Assembly: GCF_036240795.1 (NCBI RefSeq) | Contig: NZ_CP108454.1 | Coordinates: 7,190,001 to 7,254,000, forward strand | Direction: 5' to 3' | Source: Streptomyces sp. NBC_01268 | GTDB taxonomy: Bacteria; Actinomycetota; Actinomycetes; Streptomycetales; Streptomycetaceae | Length of the DNA stretch: 64,000 bases | Shown: piece after piece, positions 17,953-27,365 of the stretch | Position numbering within the stretch: the stretch's first letter is position 1 | How the letters are laid out: every line of letters begins with the position of its first letter | Position numbers and translations under genes: made by a program | The notes under the pieces: model-generated | Told to the model about the DNA's origin: nothing | The model's input: only the letters and a program-made list of their open reading frames with translations | The model's database searches: none

Positions 17953-20457
17953 TCACCGGGCCTCCCCGGTCGCGGGGAGGCCCAGGGCCCGGGCGAGATA
18001 CGGAGCGGTCCTGCTCTGCGTCGCCCGGGCCACGGCCGCGGGCGGGCCCGCGGCCACGATCCGGCCGCCCTCGTCGCCGCCGCCCGGACCCAGGTCGACG
18101 ACCCAGTCCGCCGTGGCGACCACGTCCATGTCGTGCTCGACCACGATCACCGTGTGACCGGCGTCGGCCAGACCGTGCAGCTGGCGCATCAGCACCTCCA
18201 CATCGGCCGGGTGCAGCCCCGTGGTCGGCTCGTCGAGCACGTACAGGGTGTGGGCGCGGCGGGGCCGCTGCAGCTCGGAGGCCAGCTTGATGCGCTGTGC
18301 CTCCCCGCCGGACAGCTCCGTCGCGGGCTGGCCGAGCCGCAGGTAGCCGAGGCCCACGTCGAGCAGCGTGCCCAGGCTCCGGGCCGCCGCCGGGACGTCC
18401 GCGAAGAACGCCGCGGCCGACTCCACCGTCAGGTCCAGGACCTCGGCGATGGTCAGCCCGCGCAGCCGCACCTCCAGCGTCTCCGGGTTGTAGCGGGCCC
18501 CGCGGCAGTCCGGACAGGGCGCGTACGTGCTCGGCAGGAACAGCAGCTCGACGGAGACGAACCCCTCGCCCTGGCAGGTCTCGCAGCGCCCGCCGGGCAC
18601 GTTGAAGGAGAAACGCCCGGCCTTGTAGCCGCGCTCCCGCGCCTCGTCGGTGGCGGTGAACAGCTTGCGCACGACGTCGAACAGGCCCGTGTAGGTCGCG
18701 AGATTGGAGCGGGGCGTCCGGCCGATCGGCTTCTGGTCGACCGTCACCAGGCGCTCCACCCCGGGAAGTTCCCCGGCCAGGACCCCCACCAGGGTCGACT
18801 TGCCCGAACCGGACACCCCGGTGACGGCCGTGAGCACGCCCAGCGGGAAGGCCGCGTCGAGGCCGCGCAGGTTGTGCCGGTCGACCGGTCCGGTCCGCAG
18901 CCACCCGGAGGGCTCGCGCACCGCGCGCCCGGGCGCGGGCGTCCGGTCGAAGAGGAAGCGGCGGGTCGCCGACTCGGCCACCTCCGCGAGTCCCGCCGGC
19001 GGGCCGCTGTGCAGCACCCGGCCGCCGTGCACCCCGGCCCGCGGGCCCACGTCCACCAGCCAGTCCGCGTGCCGCACCACGTCCAGATGGTGCTCGACGA
19101 CGAACACCGTGTTCCCCGCCGCCTTCAGCCGGTCCAGGACCACCAGCAGCGCCTCGGTGTCCGCGGGATGCAGCCCCGCGGACGGCTCGTCGAGCACGTA
19201 CACGACCCCGAAGAGCCCCGAGCGCAACTGGGTGGCGAGGCGCAGCCGCTGGAGCTCGCCGTTGGACAGCGTCGGCGTGGCCCGGTCCAGGCTGAGATAG
19301 CCGAGGCCCAGCTCCGTGACCGTGCCGATCCGCGCCACCAGGTCCTCGCCGAGGACCCGCGCGGTCTCGGAGCGTGGCTCCGGCGGTGCCGCCGATGCCG
19401 CCGGTGCCTGTTCTGCCGGTGCCTCTTCCGGTGCCGGTGCCGCTTCCTCTACCGCTGCCGGTGCCGCCGTCCGTGCCGCGTTCCGTCCCGTCGCCCTGGC
19501 GAGCGTCCGCGCCAGATCGGTCAGCGGCAGCGCGGAGAGCTCCGCGATCGTCCGGCCGGCGAAGGTCACCGCCATCGCCTCCGGCCGCAGCCGGCCGCCC
19601 CCGCACACCGGGCACGGGCTGCTGGTCAGGAACCGCTCGGCCTTCGCCCGCAGCGTCGCGCTCTTCGAGTCCGAGAACGTGTGCATCACATAGCGCCGGG
19701 CACTCATGTACGTGCCCTGGTAAGGGCGTTGGATGCGACCCGCCTCGCGCACCGGATGGACCGTCACCACGGGCTGCTCGTCCGTGAACAGGATCCACTC
19801 CCGGTCCTTCGCCCCCAGCTCCCGCCAGGGCCGGTCCACGTCGTACCCCAGGGTGTCCAGGACGTCCCGCAGGTTCTTGCCCTGCCAGGCGCCCGGCCAG
19901 GCGGCGATGGCACCCTCGCGGATCGACAACCCCGGGTCGGGGACCAGCAGTTCCTCGCTCGTCCCGTGCACCCGGCCGATGCCGTGGCAGGAAGGGCAGG
20001 CCCCGGCGGCGGTGTTGGGGGAGAACGCGTCGGAATCCAGCCGCGGCGCCCCCGGCGGATAGGTGCCGGCACGGGAGAACAGCATGCGCAGCGAGTTGGA
20101 CAGCGTCGTCACCGTGCCGACCGAGGAGCGCGCGTTCGGCGCGGCCCTGCGCTGCTCCAGCGACACCGCGGGCGGCAGCCCGGTGATCTCCCCGACCTTC
20201 GGCGCGCCCACCTGGTGGATGAGCCGACGGGCGTACGGCGCCACCGACTCGAAGTAGCGGCGCTGCGCCTCCGCGTAGATCGTCCCGAACGCCAGCGAGG
20301 ACTTCCCGGAGCCCGAGACGCCCGTGAACACCGTCAGCGCGTCCCGGGGGACGTCGACGTCCACACCGCGCAGATTGTGCTCGCGGGCGCCCCGGACGCG
20401 GACGAACGGATCGTGGGGCGCGGGCGGTGCCGGCGGGACGTCAGTGCGGCTGTGCAT
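17953..20457 (-). CDS. UvrA2-like ABC ATPase
   Basis: 834 residues, shorter than UvrA (~950) and fitting class II UvrA, which lacks the UvrB-binding domain. Walker A motifs are GVSGSGKSS (~46-54) and GVSGSGKST in the second half; zinc-type Cys pairs are seen at CPSC (~154), CPVC (~282) and CETC/CPDC in the second half. The first signature is LSNGE rather than LSGGE, the second is LSGGE. Residues ~328-362 are an Ala/Glu/Pro insert encoded by imperfect GCCGGTGCC-like repeats. Class II proteins are linked to tolerance of DNA-damaging or intercalating compounds. It overlaps the upstream oxidoreductase gene by 17 bp. Confidence 0.88.
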   Translation of the reverse strand: MHSRTDVPPAPPAPHDPFVRVRGAREHNLRGVDVDVPRDALTVFTGVSGSGKSSLAFGTIYAEAQRRYFESVAPYARRLIHQVGAPKVGEITGLPPAVSLEQRRAAPNARSSVGTVTTLSNSLRMLFSRAGTYPPGAPRLDSDAFSPNTAAGACPSCHGIGRVHGTSEELLVPDPGLSIREGAIAAWPGAWQGKNLRDVLDTLGYDVDRPWRELGAKDREWILFTDEQPVVTVHPVREAGRIQRPYQGTYMSARRYVMHTFSDSKSATLRAKAERFLTSSPCPVCGGGRLRPEAMAVTFAGRTIAELSALPLTDLARTLARATGRNAARTAAPAAVEEAAPAPEEAPAEQAPAASAAPPEPRSETARVLGEDLVARIGTVTELGLGYLSLDRATPTLSNGELQRLRLATQLRSGLFGVVYVLDEPSAGLHPADTEALLVVLDRLKAAGNTVFVVEHHLDVVRHADWLVDVGPRAGVHGGRVLHSGPPAGLAEVAESATRRFLFDRTPAPGRAVREPSGWLRTGPVDRHNLRGLDAAFPLGVLTAVTGVSGSGKSTLVGVLAGELPGVERLVTVDQKPIGRTPRSNLATYTGLFDVVRKLFTATDEARERGYKAGRFSFNVPGGRCETCQGEGFVSVELLFLPSTYAPCPDCRGARYNPETLEVRLRGLTIAEVLDLTVESAAAFFADVPAAARSLGTLLDVGLGYLRLGQPATELSGGEAQRIKLASELQRPRRAHTLYVLDEPTTGLHPADVEVLMRQLHGLADAGHTVIVVEHDMDVVATADWVVDLGPGGGDEGGRIVAAGPPAAVARATQSRTAPYLARALGLPATGEAR

Positions 20458-21517
20458 CCGCCGATTCTAGGCCGTCCGTCGCATTTGCCCTGGTCAGGCC
20501 CGCCAGACGGGCGAGCCTGCGGTACGAGTCGAGCAGCGCGCCCCGGTCGTACGTGCTCGTCGTCACCAGCACCTCCTGGGCCCCGCTCTCCCGCACCAGC
20601 TCCGCCAGCTCCCCGGCGACCCGCTCCGGGGTGCCGTGGATGTGGCCCTGGAGGCCGGACGTGTAGAAGCCGCGCTGCCTCTCCGTCATCCCGGCCGCCT
20701 CCAGGCGCTCCACGCGCTCCGGCGGCGGCAGCGGCGGGAAGACGCCCTGGGTGCGCGAGTGGGCGAGCGACCACGCCTCCGGCTTCAGCAGCCGGTGGGC
20801 CTCGTCGTCGGTCGCGGCGACCGCGACCGTGCCCGAGACGACCACGTACGGCTCCGCGGACCAGACGGACGGCCGGAACGCGGACCGGTAGGCGTCGACC
20901 GCCGCCAGCATCCGCGAGCGCCCCCGCAGGTCGCCGATCACCAGCGGCAGGCCGGCCGCCGCCGCGATCGCCGCGCCCTCACCGGTGGCCAGGACGAACG
21001 GCGGCACCCGCAGCCCCTCCGCCGGCCGGGCGTGCACCTGCGGATGGGCGGTCTGCCCGCCGGTGAACCAGCCCAGCAGCTCCTCCACCTGCTCGCCGAA
21101 ACGGTCGGCGTCCTCCTTGTCCCGGCCGAGCGCCCGCCGGATGCCGTCCGTGAACCCCACCGAACGCCCGAGCCCCATGTCGATCCGCCCCGGGAAGAGG
21201 GACTCCAGCACCCCGAACTGCTCGGCCACCACCATCGGCTGGTGGTTCGGCAGCATCACCCCGCCGGTCCCCACCCGGATCCGGGAGGTGGCCCCCGCGA
21301 CCGCGGCGGCCAGCACCGTCGGCGCCGAGCCGGCCACCCCCGGCACGCTGTGGTGCTCCGACACCCAGAACCGGTGGTAACCCAGCTCCTCCGCCTCCCG
21401 GGCGAGCCGCACCGTGTCGCGCAGCGCCTGCCCGCCGTCCTCGCCCTCCCGGGTGCGGGAACGGTCCAGGACGGAGAATCGGATGCCTTCGAGTGCGGTC
21501 GTCGTCACGGTGCTCAC
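20441..21517 (-). CDS. LLM-class flavin-dependent oxidoreductase
   Basis: 358 residues, bacterial luciferase-like TIM barrel. N-terminal FSVLDRS and [21 protein letters not shown] are the pattern of the alkanal monooxygenase-like group, followed by [21 protein letters not shown] and [10 protein letters not shown]. It uses FMNH2 or F420H2; the substrate is unknown. GTG at 21517 is the first start in frame; a GTG three codons further is an alternative. The gene leads a two-gene unit with the UvrA-like ATPase. Confidence 0.88.
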   Translation of the reverse strand: MSTVTTTALEGIRFSVLDRSRTREGEDGGQALRDTVRLAREAEELGYHRFWVSEHHSVPGVAGSAPTVLAAAVAGATSRIRVGTGGVMLPNHQPMVVAEQFGVLESLFPGRIDMGLGRSVGFTDGIRRALGRDKEDADRFGEQVEELLGWFTGGQTAHPQVHARPAEGLRVPPFVLATGEGAAIAAAAGLPLVIGDLRGRSRMLAAVDAYRSAFRPSVWSAEPYVVVSGTVAVAATDDEAHRLLKPEAWSLAHSRTQGVFPPLPPPERVERLEAAGMTERQRGFYTSGLQGHIHGTPERVAGELAELVRESGAQEVLVTTSTYDRGALLDSYRRLARLAGLTRANATDGLESADAQPH

Positions 21518-21609
21518 GCAGGGTTCAACGCGCCGGGGCGCCGGGGATTCCCGGAAAACCGGGGCGCCCGGTCCGCTGGGCGGGCGTGCCCGGTGCCTAG
21601 GCTGGGGGA

Positions 21610-22098
21610 GTGACCCGACACCGCAGGCCCGTGGCCGTCTTCGACCTGGACAACACCCTCAGCTCCACCGCCCACCGCCAGCACTTCCTGGAGGGCAGGT
21701 CGCGCGACTGGAACGGTTTCTTCGCCGCCGCGCCCCAGGACCCGCCGCTCGCCGAGGGCGTCGCGCTGTGCAGGGAGACCGCCGAGGAGTGCGACATCGT
21801 CTACCTCACCGGCCGCCCCGAACGCTGCCGCCGCGACACCCTCGCCTGGCTGACCGCCCACGGCCTCCCCGAGGGCCCGGTCCACATGCGCGGGGACCGG
21901 GACCGGCGGCCCGCCCGGCAGACCAAGCTGGACGTGCTGCGCCGCCTCGGGGAGGACCGCGAGATCCGCGTGCTCGTCGACGACGACGAGCTGGTCTGCG
22001 AGGCCGCCGAGGAGGCCGGCTTCACCGTGGTGCGGGCGCGGTGGACAGCGCCTTCGGAGGTGCTGTCGGAGGCCCAGGAGGGGGAGGGGCGGACCTGA
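21610..22098 (+). CDS. HAD-superfamily phosphatase (PNKP 3'-phosphatase-like)
   Basis: 162 residues. HAD motif I is FDLDNTLSST (residues ~10-19, nucleophile Asp), motif II YLTGRPE, then a Lys (QTKLDVL) and the acidic LVDDDEL. The TGRPE and cap-less layout resemble the phosphatase half of T4-type polynucleotide kinase/phosphatase. The substrate is not known. GTG at 21610; the purine-rich GGGGGA directly abuts it, so the start is not certain. It converges on the dodecin gene with 11 bp between stops. Confidence 0.75.
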   Translation: MTRHRRPVAVFDLDNTLSSTAHRQHFLEGRSRDWNGFFAAAPQDPPLAEGVALCRETAEECDIVYLTGRPERCRRDTLAWLTAHGLPEGPVHMRGDRDRRPARQTKLDVLRRLGEDREIRVLVDDDELVCEAAEEAGFTVVRARWTAPSEVLSEAQEGEGRT

Positions 22099-22109
22099 CG
22101 GAGCGGATG

Positions 22110-22325
22110 TCAGGCCTCGTCCTCCAGCCGGAAGCCGACCTTGAGCCCGACCTGGTAGTGCTCGATCGCCCCGTCGGCGAGATGCCCGCGGACCTCGGTG
22201 ACCACGAACCAGTCGAGGCCTCTCAGGGTCTGTGAGGCACGTTCGATTCCGTTGCGGATGGCCTGGTCGACGCCCTCGGTGGACGTGCCGACGATCTCGG
22301 TGACGCGGTAGGTGTGGTTCGACAT
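22110..22325 (-). CDS. Dodecin family flavin-binding protein
   Basis: 71 residues, the typical dodecin length. The single beta-alpha-beta-beta unit is visible: YRVTEIVGTSTEGVDQAIRNGIERASQTL, then LDWFVVTEVRGHL and YQVGLKVGFRLE. Trp39 (in LDWF) is the residue that stacks on the flavin in the dodecameric hollow sphere. Role: storing riboflavin or FMN and quenching its photochemistry. Single gene with ATG at 22325 and GAGGAG upstream. Confidence 0.92.
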   Translation of the reverse strand: MSNHTYRVTEIVGTSTEGVDQAIRNGIERASQTLRGLDWFVVTEVRGHLADGAIEHYQVGLKVGFRLEDEA

Positions 22326-22432
22326 GGGAGCCGGACTCCTCTCGGTGCGTTCCCTCCACCGTGCCCCACCCCGCCGGGGTCCGCGACACGTCCACGGCCG
22401 CCCGGCCGAGGCGCCGGGCCCGACGGCCCGAT

Positions 22433-22473
22433 TGGTCAAGGACTTGACCATCCGCTTTGGTCCAGACCAGAAT
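22433..22473 (+). promoter_or_regulatory. Promoter with two DasR-like operators
   Basis: Site 1, 22433-22450: TGGTCAAG and CTTGACCA around a 2-bp centre. Site 2, 22458-22469: TGGTCCAGACCA, 11 of 12 identical to the core TGGTCTAGACCA of DasR responsive elements. Centres are 22 bp apart. A -35 TTGACC (22444-22449) sits in site 1 and a -10 CAGAAT (22468-22473) lies 18 bp on, with site 2 in the spacer. The gene start is at 22590. Confidence 0.6.
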
Positions 22474-22589
22474 CCAGGCCACATACCCGCGCGAACCTCC
22501 CGTCAGGTCCCCCCACACGTCGGGTCAGCCCCCCGTGCCGCCGCACTCCATGCCGCAGCCCGTGCCCTGGAACGCAGAAGGTGACCTAC

Positions 22590-23837
22590 GTGAAGAACCG
22601 CCGTCTCGTCTGTCCGCTGGCAGTCGTCTCCGCCCTCGTCCTGTCCGGGTGCGGTCTCCTTCCGGGCGGTGGTGGCACCCGCACGGTCAACGTCTGGCTG
22701 ATGCGCGACAGCGTCAGCGACGACTTCCTCCAGCGCTTCACGGAGGCGTACGAGGCCGAGCACGACGGCATCGAGCTGAAGTTCACCATCCAGGAGTGGA
22801 CCGGCATCGGGAAGAAGGTCACGGAGGCCATCAAGGGCTCCGGCGGACCCGACGTCATCGAGGTCGGCAACACCCAGGTCGCGCAGTACGCCGACACCGA
22901 GAAGCTCTACGACCTCACCCTGGAGTCGGTCCGCGACCTCGGCAGCCAGGACTGGCTCCCCGGTCTCGCCGAACCCGGCTCCATCGGCGGCGCCCAGTAC
23001 GGCATCCCCTGGTACGCGGCCAACCGCATCGTCATCTACAACAAGGACCTCTTCGCGCAGGGCGGCGTCACCAAGCCGCCCGCCACCCGCGCCCAGTGGC
23101 TCGACGACACCGAGAAGCTCAACCGTGCCGACACCCAGGGCATCTACCTCGCGGGCCAGGACTGGTACACCCTGTCCGGCTTCATCTGGGACGAGGGCGG
23201 CGAACTCGCCGTCGACAAGGGCGGCCAGTGGACCGGCGCCCTCGACAGCGCCGCCGCCCTGCGGGGCATGGAGTTCTACAAGGACCTCCAGTCCCACGGC
23301 CAGGGCCCCAAGGACGCCGACGAGCAGAACCCGCCGCAGGCCGAGGTCTTCGCCACGGGCAAGGTCGCCCAGATCATCGCCACGCCCAGCGCCATCCCCG
23401 TCATCACCAAGGCCAACCCCGGCCTCAAGGACAAGCTGGGCTTCTTCCCGATACCGGGCAAGAAGGCGGGCCAGCCGTGCGCCGTCTTCACCGGCGGCTC
23501 CGACCTGATCATCCCGGAGAACGCCCCCGAGCGCGCCGCCGCCCTCGACGTCGTCAAGGCCCTGGCCGGCGAGAAGTGGCAGACCGACCTCGCCCGCGCG
23601 ATGAACTACGTCCCCAACAAGGCCTCCCTGGCCTCCGCCGTCGAGGACCAGGAGGCCACCGCCACCATGGCCGTCGGCGCCGCCCGCGGCCGGGCCACCC
23701 CCAACTCCCCGCAGTGGGCCGACATCGAGGGCTCCAACCCCATCAAGCCGTACATGACGGCCGTCCTCCAGGGCGGCGACCCCCGGCAGGCCGCCAAGGA
23801 CGCCTCCGAGCAGATCACGAGCGGTCTCGCGGAGTAG
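22590..23837 (+). CDS. Sugar ABC transporter substrate-binding lipoprotein
   Basis: 415 residues. Lipoprotein signal with lipobox LSGC (Cys ~21), then a type 1 extracellular solute-binding fold: VNVWLMRDSVSDDFLQRF, FTIQEWTGIGKKVTEAI, PDVIEVGNTQVAQYA, YGIPWYAANRIVIYNKDLF. These are the hallmarks of the maltose/chitobiose-binding cluster. No permease or ATPase gene is adjacent, so it must use subunits encoded elsewhere or work alone. The DasR-like operators in its promoter point to control by amino-sugar availability. GTG at 22590 is chosen because GAAGGTGA is 5 nt upstream. Confidence 0.88.
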   Translation: MKNRRLVCPLAVVSALVLSGCGLLPGGGGTRTVNVWLMRDSVSDDFLQRFTEAYEAEHDGIELKFTIQEWTGIGKKVTEAIKGSGGPDVIEVGNTQVAQYADTEKLYDLTLESVRDLGSQDWLPGLAEPGSIGGAQYGIPWYAANRIVIYNKDLFAQGGVTKPPATRAQWLDDTEKLNRADTQGIYLAGQDWYTLSGFIWDEGGELAVDKGGQWTGALDSAAALRGMEFYKDLQSHGQGPKDADEQNPPQAEVFATGKVAQIIATPSAIPVITKANPGLKDKLGFFPIPGKKAGQPCAVFTGGSDLIIPENAPERAAALDVVKALAGEKWQTDLARAMNYVPNKASLASAVEDQEATATMAVGAARGRATPNSPQWADIEGSNPIKPYMTAVLQGGDPRQAAKDASEQITSGLAE

Positions 23838-23923
23838 CCCGCCCGCCGAACAGCATTCAGCGCCTCCACACCAACCGGCCCCCGCACGGTCACGTCGAAT
23901 CCAGCCGGTCACGGAAGAAACAA

Positions 23924-23956
23924 GGAGCCGGACCACCGCTCGCTCGGTCCGGCTCC
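23924..23956 (+). terminator. Terminator of the substrate-binding protein gene
   Basis: GGAGCCGGACC (23924-23934) and GGTCCGGCTCC (23946-23956) form an 11-bp perfect stem with an 11-nt loop, 87 bp after the stop. Confidence 0.8.
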
Positions 23957-23990
23957 CACCGTCCCTTCCGTATCGCCGGAGGAGCCCGAC

Positions 23991-24803
23991 ATGGCCGCAG
24001 TACCCGTCGCCCAGCACGTCGCCGCACCGGTCGTGGCCGTACCGGCCCAGCCGCAGCCGGGGGGCGAGCCACAGCCCCGCTACGTCGTCGGCCTCGCCCG
24101 CGACCAGGAGGACGTGCGCGCCGCCCAGCGGCTGCGCCACCAGGTCTTCGCGGGCGAGATGGGCGCCGTCCTGGACGGGCCGGAACCCGGCCTCGACAGT
24201 GACGCCTTCGACGCCTACTGCGACCACCTCCTCGTACGGGTCGAGGACACCGGCGAGGTCGTCGGCACCTACCGGGTGCTGCCGCCCGAGCGCGCCGCCG
24301 TCGCGGGCCGGCTCTACTCGGAGAGCGAGTTCGACCTCACCCGGCTCGCCCCCATCCGCCACGACCTGGTCGAGGTCGGGCGCTCCTGCGTCCACCCCGC
24401 CCACCGCAACGGCGCCGTCATCGCGCTCATCTGGGCCGGACTCGCCCGCTACATGACCCGCACCGGACACGAGTGGCTGGCCGGCTGCTGCTCCGTCCCG
24501 CTCGCCGACGGCGGCACCCTGGCCGCCGCCACCTGGGAGACCGTCAAGGCCAAGCACCTCGCGCCCGAGGAGTTCTGGGTCACCCCGCACCGCCTCTGGA
24601 CCCCCGAGGGCGTCACCCCCGCGCAGGGCCGCACCGAGCTGCCCGCGCTGCTGCGCGGCTACCTCCGGCTCGGCGCCTGGGTGTGCGGCGCCCCCGCCCA
24701 CGACCCCGACTTCGGCGTCGCCGACCTGTACGTCCTGCTGTCGCTGCGCCGCACCAACCCCCGCTACCTGCGCCACTTCCTCTCGCTCGCCCCGGTCCGG
24801 TGA
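23991..24803 (+). CDS. olsB: OlsB-like N-acyltransferase (lyso-ornithine lipid synthase)
   Basis: 270 residues, GNAT/autoinducer-synthase-like fold as in OlsB. Recognisable are DVRAAQRLRHQVFAGEMGA, LDSDAFDAYCDHLLV, VVGTYRVLPP and VEVGRSCVHPAHRNGAVIALIWAG, a set shared by hemolysin-like N-acyltransferases. The reaction would be transfer of a 3-hydroxyacyl chain from ACP to the alpha-amino group of ornithine. Its stop overlaps the GTG of an acyltransferase gene (GTGA), giving the classic olsB-olsA pair. Ornithine lipid genes are known from S. coelicolor near this synteny block, by recollection. A terminator precedes the gene. Confidence 0.82.
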   Translation: MAAVPVAQHVAAPVVAVPAQPQPGGEPQPRYVVGLARDQEDVRAAQRLRHQVFAGEMGAVLDGPEPGLDSDAFDAYCDHLLVRVEDTGEVVGTYRVLPPERAAVAGRLYSESEFDLTRLAPIRHDLVEVGRSCVHPAHRNGAVIALIWAGLARYMTRTGHEWLAGCCSVPLADGGTLAAATWETVKAKHLAPEEFWVTPHRLWTPEGVTPAQGRTELPALLRGYLRLGAWVCGAPAHDPDFGVADLYVLLSLRRTNPRYLRHFLSLAPVR

Positions 24804-25756
24804 GCGCCCCCACGGCACCCTCGCCGTGGCTCCCCACGGCGCCCTGCACCCCGGGCCGGTGCGCCGCCCATCCCGGGCCCGACGCACCGCGCGCGACGGC
24901 GGCCCGGGGTGCGCTCCGGCTCGCCACCGGACTCACGACCGTGCTCCTCGGCGTGCTGCTCGCCCCGCTCGCGGCCCCGCTCCCGCCCGCCTGGCGCCTG
25001 CTCCTGGTCCGCTGCTGGTGCCGGGCGGTGGTGCGCGCCTTCGGGGTGCGCATCCGGGTCCACGGCCGGGCCGTGCCCCCGGCCGGGCCGCTCCTGGTGG
25101 TGGCGAACCACGTCTCCTGGCTGGACGTCCCGCTGCTCGCCGCCGTCCTGCCCGGCCGGATGGTCGCCAAGCGCGAGGTGCGCGGCTGGCCCCTGCTCGG
25201 CCGCCTCGCCGCCTTCGGCGGCACCCTCTTCATCGACCGCGACCGGCTCAGGAGCCTGCCCGGCACCGTGGGCGCCATGAGCTGCGTCCTGGCGGGAGGC
25301 GGCCGGGTGGTCGTCTTCCCCGAGGGGTCGACATGGTGCGGACGGGGCGGCGGCGCCTTCCGGCCGGCGGCGTTCCAGGCCGCCGTGGACACGGGATCCG
25401 ACGTCCAGCCCGTACGGATCGCCTACCGGCCCGTCGGCCCGGCGGCGTTCGTCGGGGACGACACCCTGGGGGCGTCCCTGTGGCGGATCGCGACGGCGCG
25501 GCGGCTCGTCGCCGACCTATGGATATCGGATCCCCTGTCCAGTACCCACCATCCGGACCGCCGGGCCCTCGCCCGTGCCGCCGAGACCGCCGTCCACCCC
25601 CACCGCCAGGTCCACCCGCACCGGCCCCGGCTCCTGCCGGCCGTCCCCCGTCAGCCGACCGTGGCCAGCGACAGCGCGAACCGTCCCTCCTCGTCCGTCC
25701 ACCAGCGCGCCAGCGTCAGCCCCGCCTCGGCCAGCTCCTTGCGCACCCCCTCCTGA
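24800..25756 (+). CDS. olsA: OlsA-like 1-acyl-glycerol-phosphate acyltransferase family O-acyltransferase
   Basis: 318 residues. Hydrophobic helix at ~45-60, then the PlsC domain: HX4D box at His104-Asp109 (NHVSWLD), FIDRDR at ~144, and the FPEGS acceptor-site motif at 173-177. With OlsB it would complete ornithine lipid by adding the second acyl chain to the 3-hydroxy group. GTG start overlaps the olsB stop. The frame stays open to 25756, so the last ~35 codons lie antisense over egtD; that tail (Ser/Pro/Arg rich) looks unconserved and may reflect loss of an earlier stop. Confidence 0.82.
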   Translation: MSAPTAPSPWLPTAPCTPGRCAAHPGPDAPRATAARGALRLATGLTTVLLGVLLAPLAAPLPPAWRLLLVRCWCRAVVRAFGVRIRVHGRAVPPAGPLLVVANHVSWLDVPLLAAVLPGRMVAKREVRGWPLLGRLAAFGGTLFIDRDRLRSLPGTVGAMSCVLAGGGRVVVFPEGSTWCGRGGGAFRPAAFQAAVDTGSDVQPVRIAYRPVGPAAFVGDDTLGASLWRIATARRLVADLWISDPLSSTHHPDRRALARAAETAVHPHRQVHPHRPRLLPAVPRQPTVASDSANRPSSSVHQRASVSPASASSLRTPS

Positions 25757-26616
25757 CGGAACTTCGCCGACACCTCCGTGCGCAGCTCCTCACCCGCCTC
25801 GAACGGCACCACCAGATCCAGCTCGGGGATCTTCACCGTGAGCGCGTGGCGCGCCCGCAGCCGCATCTCGATCCACTCGTGCTCGCGGTCCCACAGCGCC
25901 ACGTGCTCGAAGTCCTCCGGGTGGGCGTCCGCCCCCAGTTCCCGGCCGATGACCGCGAGCACGTTCTTGTTGAACGCGGCCGTCACCCCGGCCGCGTCGT
26001 CGTAGGCCGCGACCAGGGTCGCCTCGTCCTTCACCAGGTCGGTGCCGAGGAGCAGCGCGTCGCCGGGCGTCAGCATCGCCCGTACGGCGCGCAGGAACTC
26101 CCGCCGTTCCTCGGGCAGGAGATTGCCGATCGTGCCGCCGAGGAACGCCACCAGGCGCGGCCCCGGGGCGTCCGGCAGGTCGAGCCCGTGGGTGAAGTCG
26201 GCCACCAGGGCGTGCACCCGCAGCCCCGGCCGTTCGGCGAGCAGCGCCTCGCCCGCGCCCTTCAGCGCGGACTCGCTCACGTCCACCGGCACGTAGGCGT
26301 CGAGCGCGGGCAGCAGCGCGTCGATCAGATGGCGCGTCTTGTCGGAGGAGCCGGAACCGAGCTCCACCAGCGTCCGCGCCCCGGTCGCCGCCGCGATCTC
26401 CCCGGAGCGGGCGACGAGGATCTCCCGTTCGGCGCGCGTCGGGTAGTACTCGGGGAGCCGGGTGATCTCCTCGAACAGGTCACTGCCGCGGGCGTCGTAG
26501 AACCACTTCGGCGGCAGTTCCTTGGGGGTGCGGGTGAGGCCGTGCAGGACGTCGGCGCGCAGCGCGGCGCCCGTGGCGTCCTCGGCGAGGGTGCGGGTCA
26601 GTTGGAACGGGCTCAC
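25651..26616 (-). CDS. egtD: L-histidine N-alpha-methyltransferase
   Basis: 321 residues. SAM-binding VELGSGSSDKTRHLIDAL, plus the family marks KWFYDARGSDLFEEITRLPEYYPTR region near the N-terminus and LGGTIGNLLPEERREFL. It trimethylates histidine to hercynine, first step of ergothioneine synthesis. The GTG at 26616 overlaps the egtC stop by 4 bp, so it is the last gene of a coupled egtABCD operon. Its 3' end overlaps the convergent olsA frame by 106 bp and no terminator hairpin is visible there. Confidence 0.95.
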   Translation of the reverse strand: MSPFQLTRTLAEDATGAALRADVLHGLTRTPKELPPKWFYDARGSDLFEEITRLPEYYPTRAEREILVARSGEIAAATGARTLVELGSGSSDKTRHLIDALLPALDAYVPVDVSESALKGAGEALLAERPGLRVHALVADFTHGLDLPDAPGPRLVAFLGGTIGNLLPEERREFLRAVRAMLTPGDALLLGTDLVKDEATLVAAYDDAAGVTAAFNKNVLAVIGRELGADAHPEDFEHVALWDREHEWIEMRLRARHALTVKIPELDLVVPFEAGEELRTEVSAKFRQEGVRKELAEAGLTLARWWTDEEGRFALSLATVG

Positions 26617-27365
26617 GGGGAGGGCTCCTTGAGCGGGGTGAGGACGACGCCGGACCGGGTCGCGGTGAGGACCGTGTGGTCCGGCACCGCGCTCCAGCGC
26701 GGGTCGTCGTCGTACGGTTCGGAGGCCACGACCGTGCGGTCGGGACCGGTGAGACAGCTGAGCGAGTTCCCCCAGGCCGTGGCCGTGATCGTCGATCCGT
26801 CGGTGAGCAGCAGGTTGAGCCGGGCCCCGGGGGCGGCCTCCGCCACCTCCCGTACGGTCTCGGCGACCGCCCGGTCGGGTGCGTCCCCGGCCCGCAGCCG
26901 GTGCAGCACGAGCGCCCACACGAGGGCCGAGTCGGTCCTCGCCTCCAGGGCGAGCAGTTCCGCGGCGGGCAGCGTCGCCGCCAGGGAGGTCAGGGACCCC
27001 GGCCAGCCCGGGACGGCCCCGTTGAGGCTGAACAGCCACCGGTCCGCGGCGAAGGGCGCGGCCGCGGCCTCGCCGTCCGCCCCCGGCAGGGTCGCGCCCC
27101 GTACGGCGGCGAGCAGCGCCCCGGTCCGGACCACGCGGGCCAGGTCGGCGAAGGAGGGATCGCCCCAGATCGGCACCGCCCGCCGGTAGCGGGCGGGCAC
27201 CGGGTCGTCCTCGGCCCACCAGCCGACCCCGAAGCCGTCGGCGTTCACCACCCCGCTGGTCTGCGACCGCGGCTCCCAGGACTGGTGCTCCAGGGAGTGC
27301 GGCGGCCGCAGCAGCAGTTCGCCGAGCGCCACCGGTTCGCCGAGGAAGGCGAGGTGCCGGCACAT
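26613..27365 (-). CDS. egtC: Gamma-glutamyl-hercynylcysteine sulfoxide hydrolase
   Basis: 250 residues, class II glutamine amidotransferase (Ntn) fold. The mature N-terminal nucleophile is Cys2 (MCRHLAFLG). Substrate-pocket stretches NADGFGVGWW and FSLNGAVPGW are present. It removes the gamma-glutamyl group from the sulfoxide made by EgtB. The ATG shares one base with the egtB stop, and its stop overlaps egtD. Confidence 0.95.
   Translation of the reverse strand: MCRHLAFLGEPVALGELLLRPPHSLEHQSWEPRSQTSGVVNADGFGVGWWAEDDPVPARYRRAVPIWGDPSFADLARVVRTGALLAAVRGATLPGADGEAAAAPFAADRWLFSLNGAVPGWPGSLTSLAATLPAAELLALEARTDSALVWALVLHRLRAGDAPDRAVAETVREVAEAAPGARLNLLLTDGSTITATAWGNSLSCLTGPDRTVVASEPYDDDPRWSAVPDHTVLTATRSGVVLTPLKEPSP

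Noticed and set aside
22581..22589. GTG at 22581 as start of the substrate-binding protein
   Set aside because: The purine-rich GAAGGTGA would then overlap the start codon; it is correctly spaced for the GTG at 22590.
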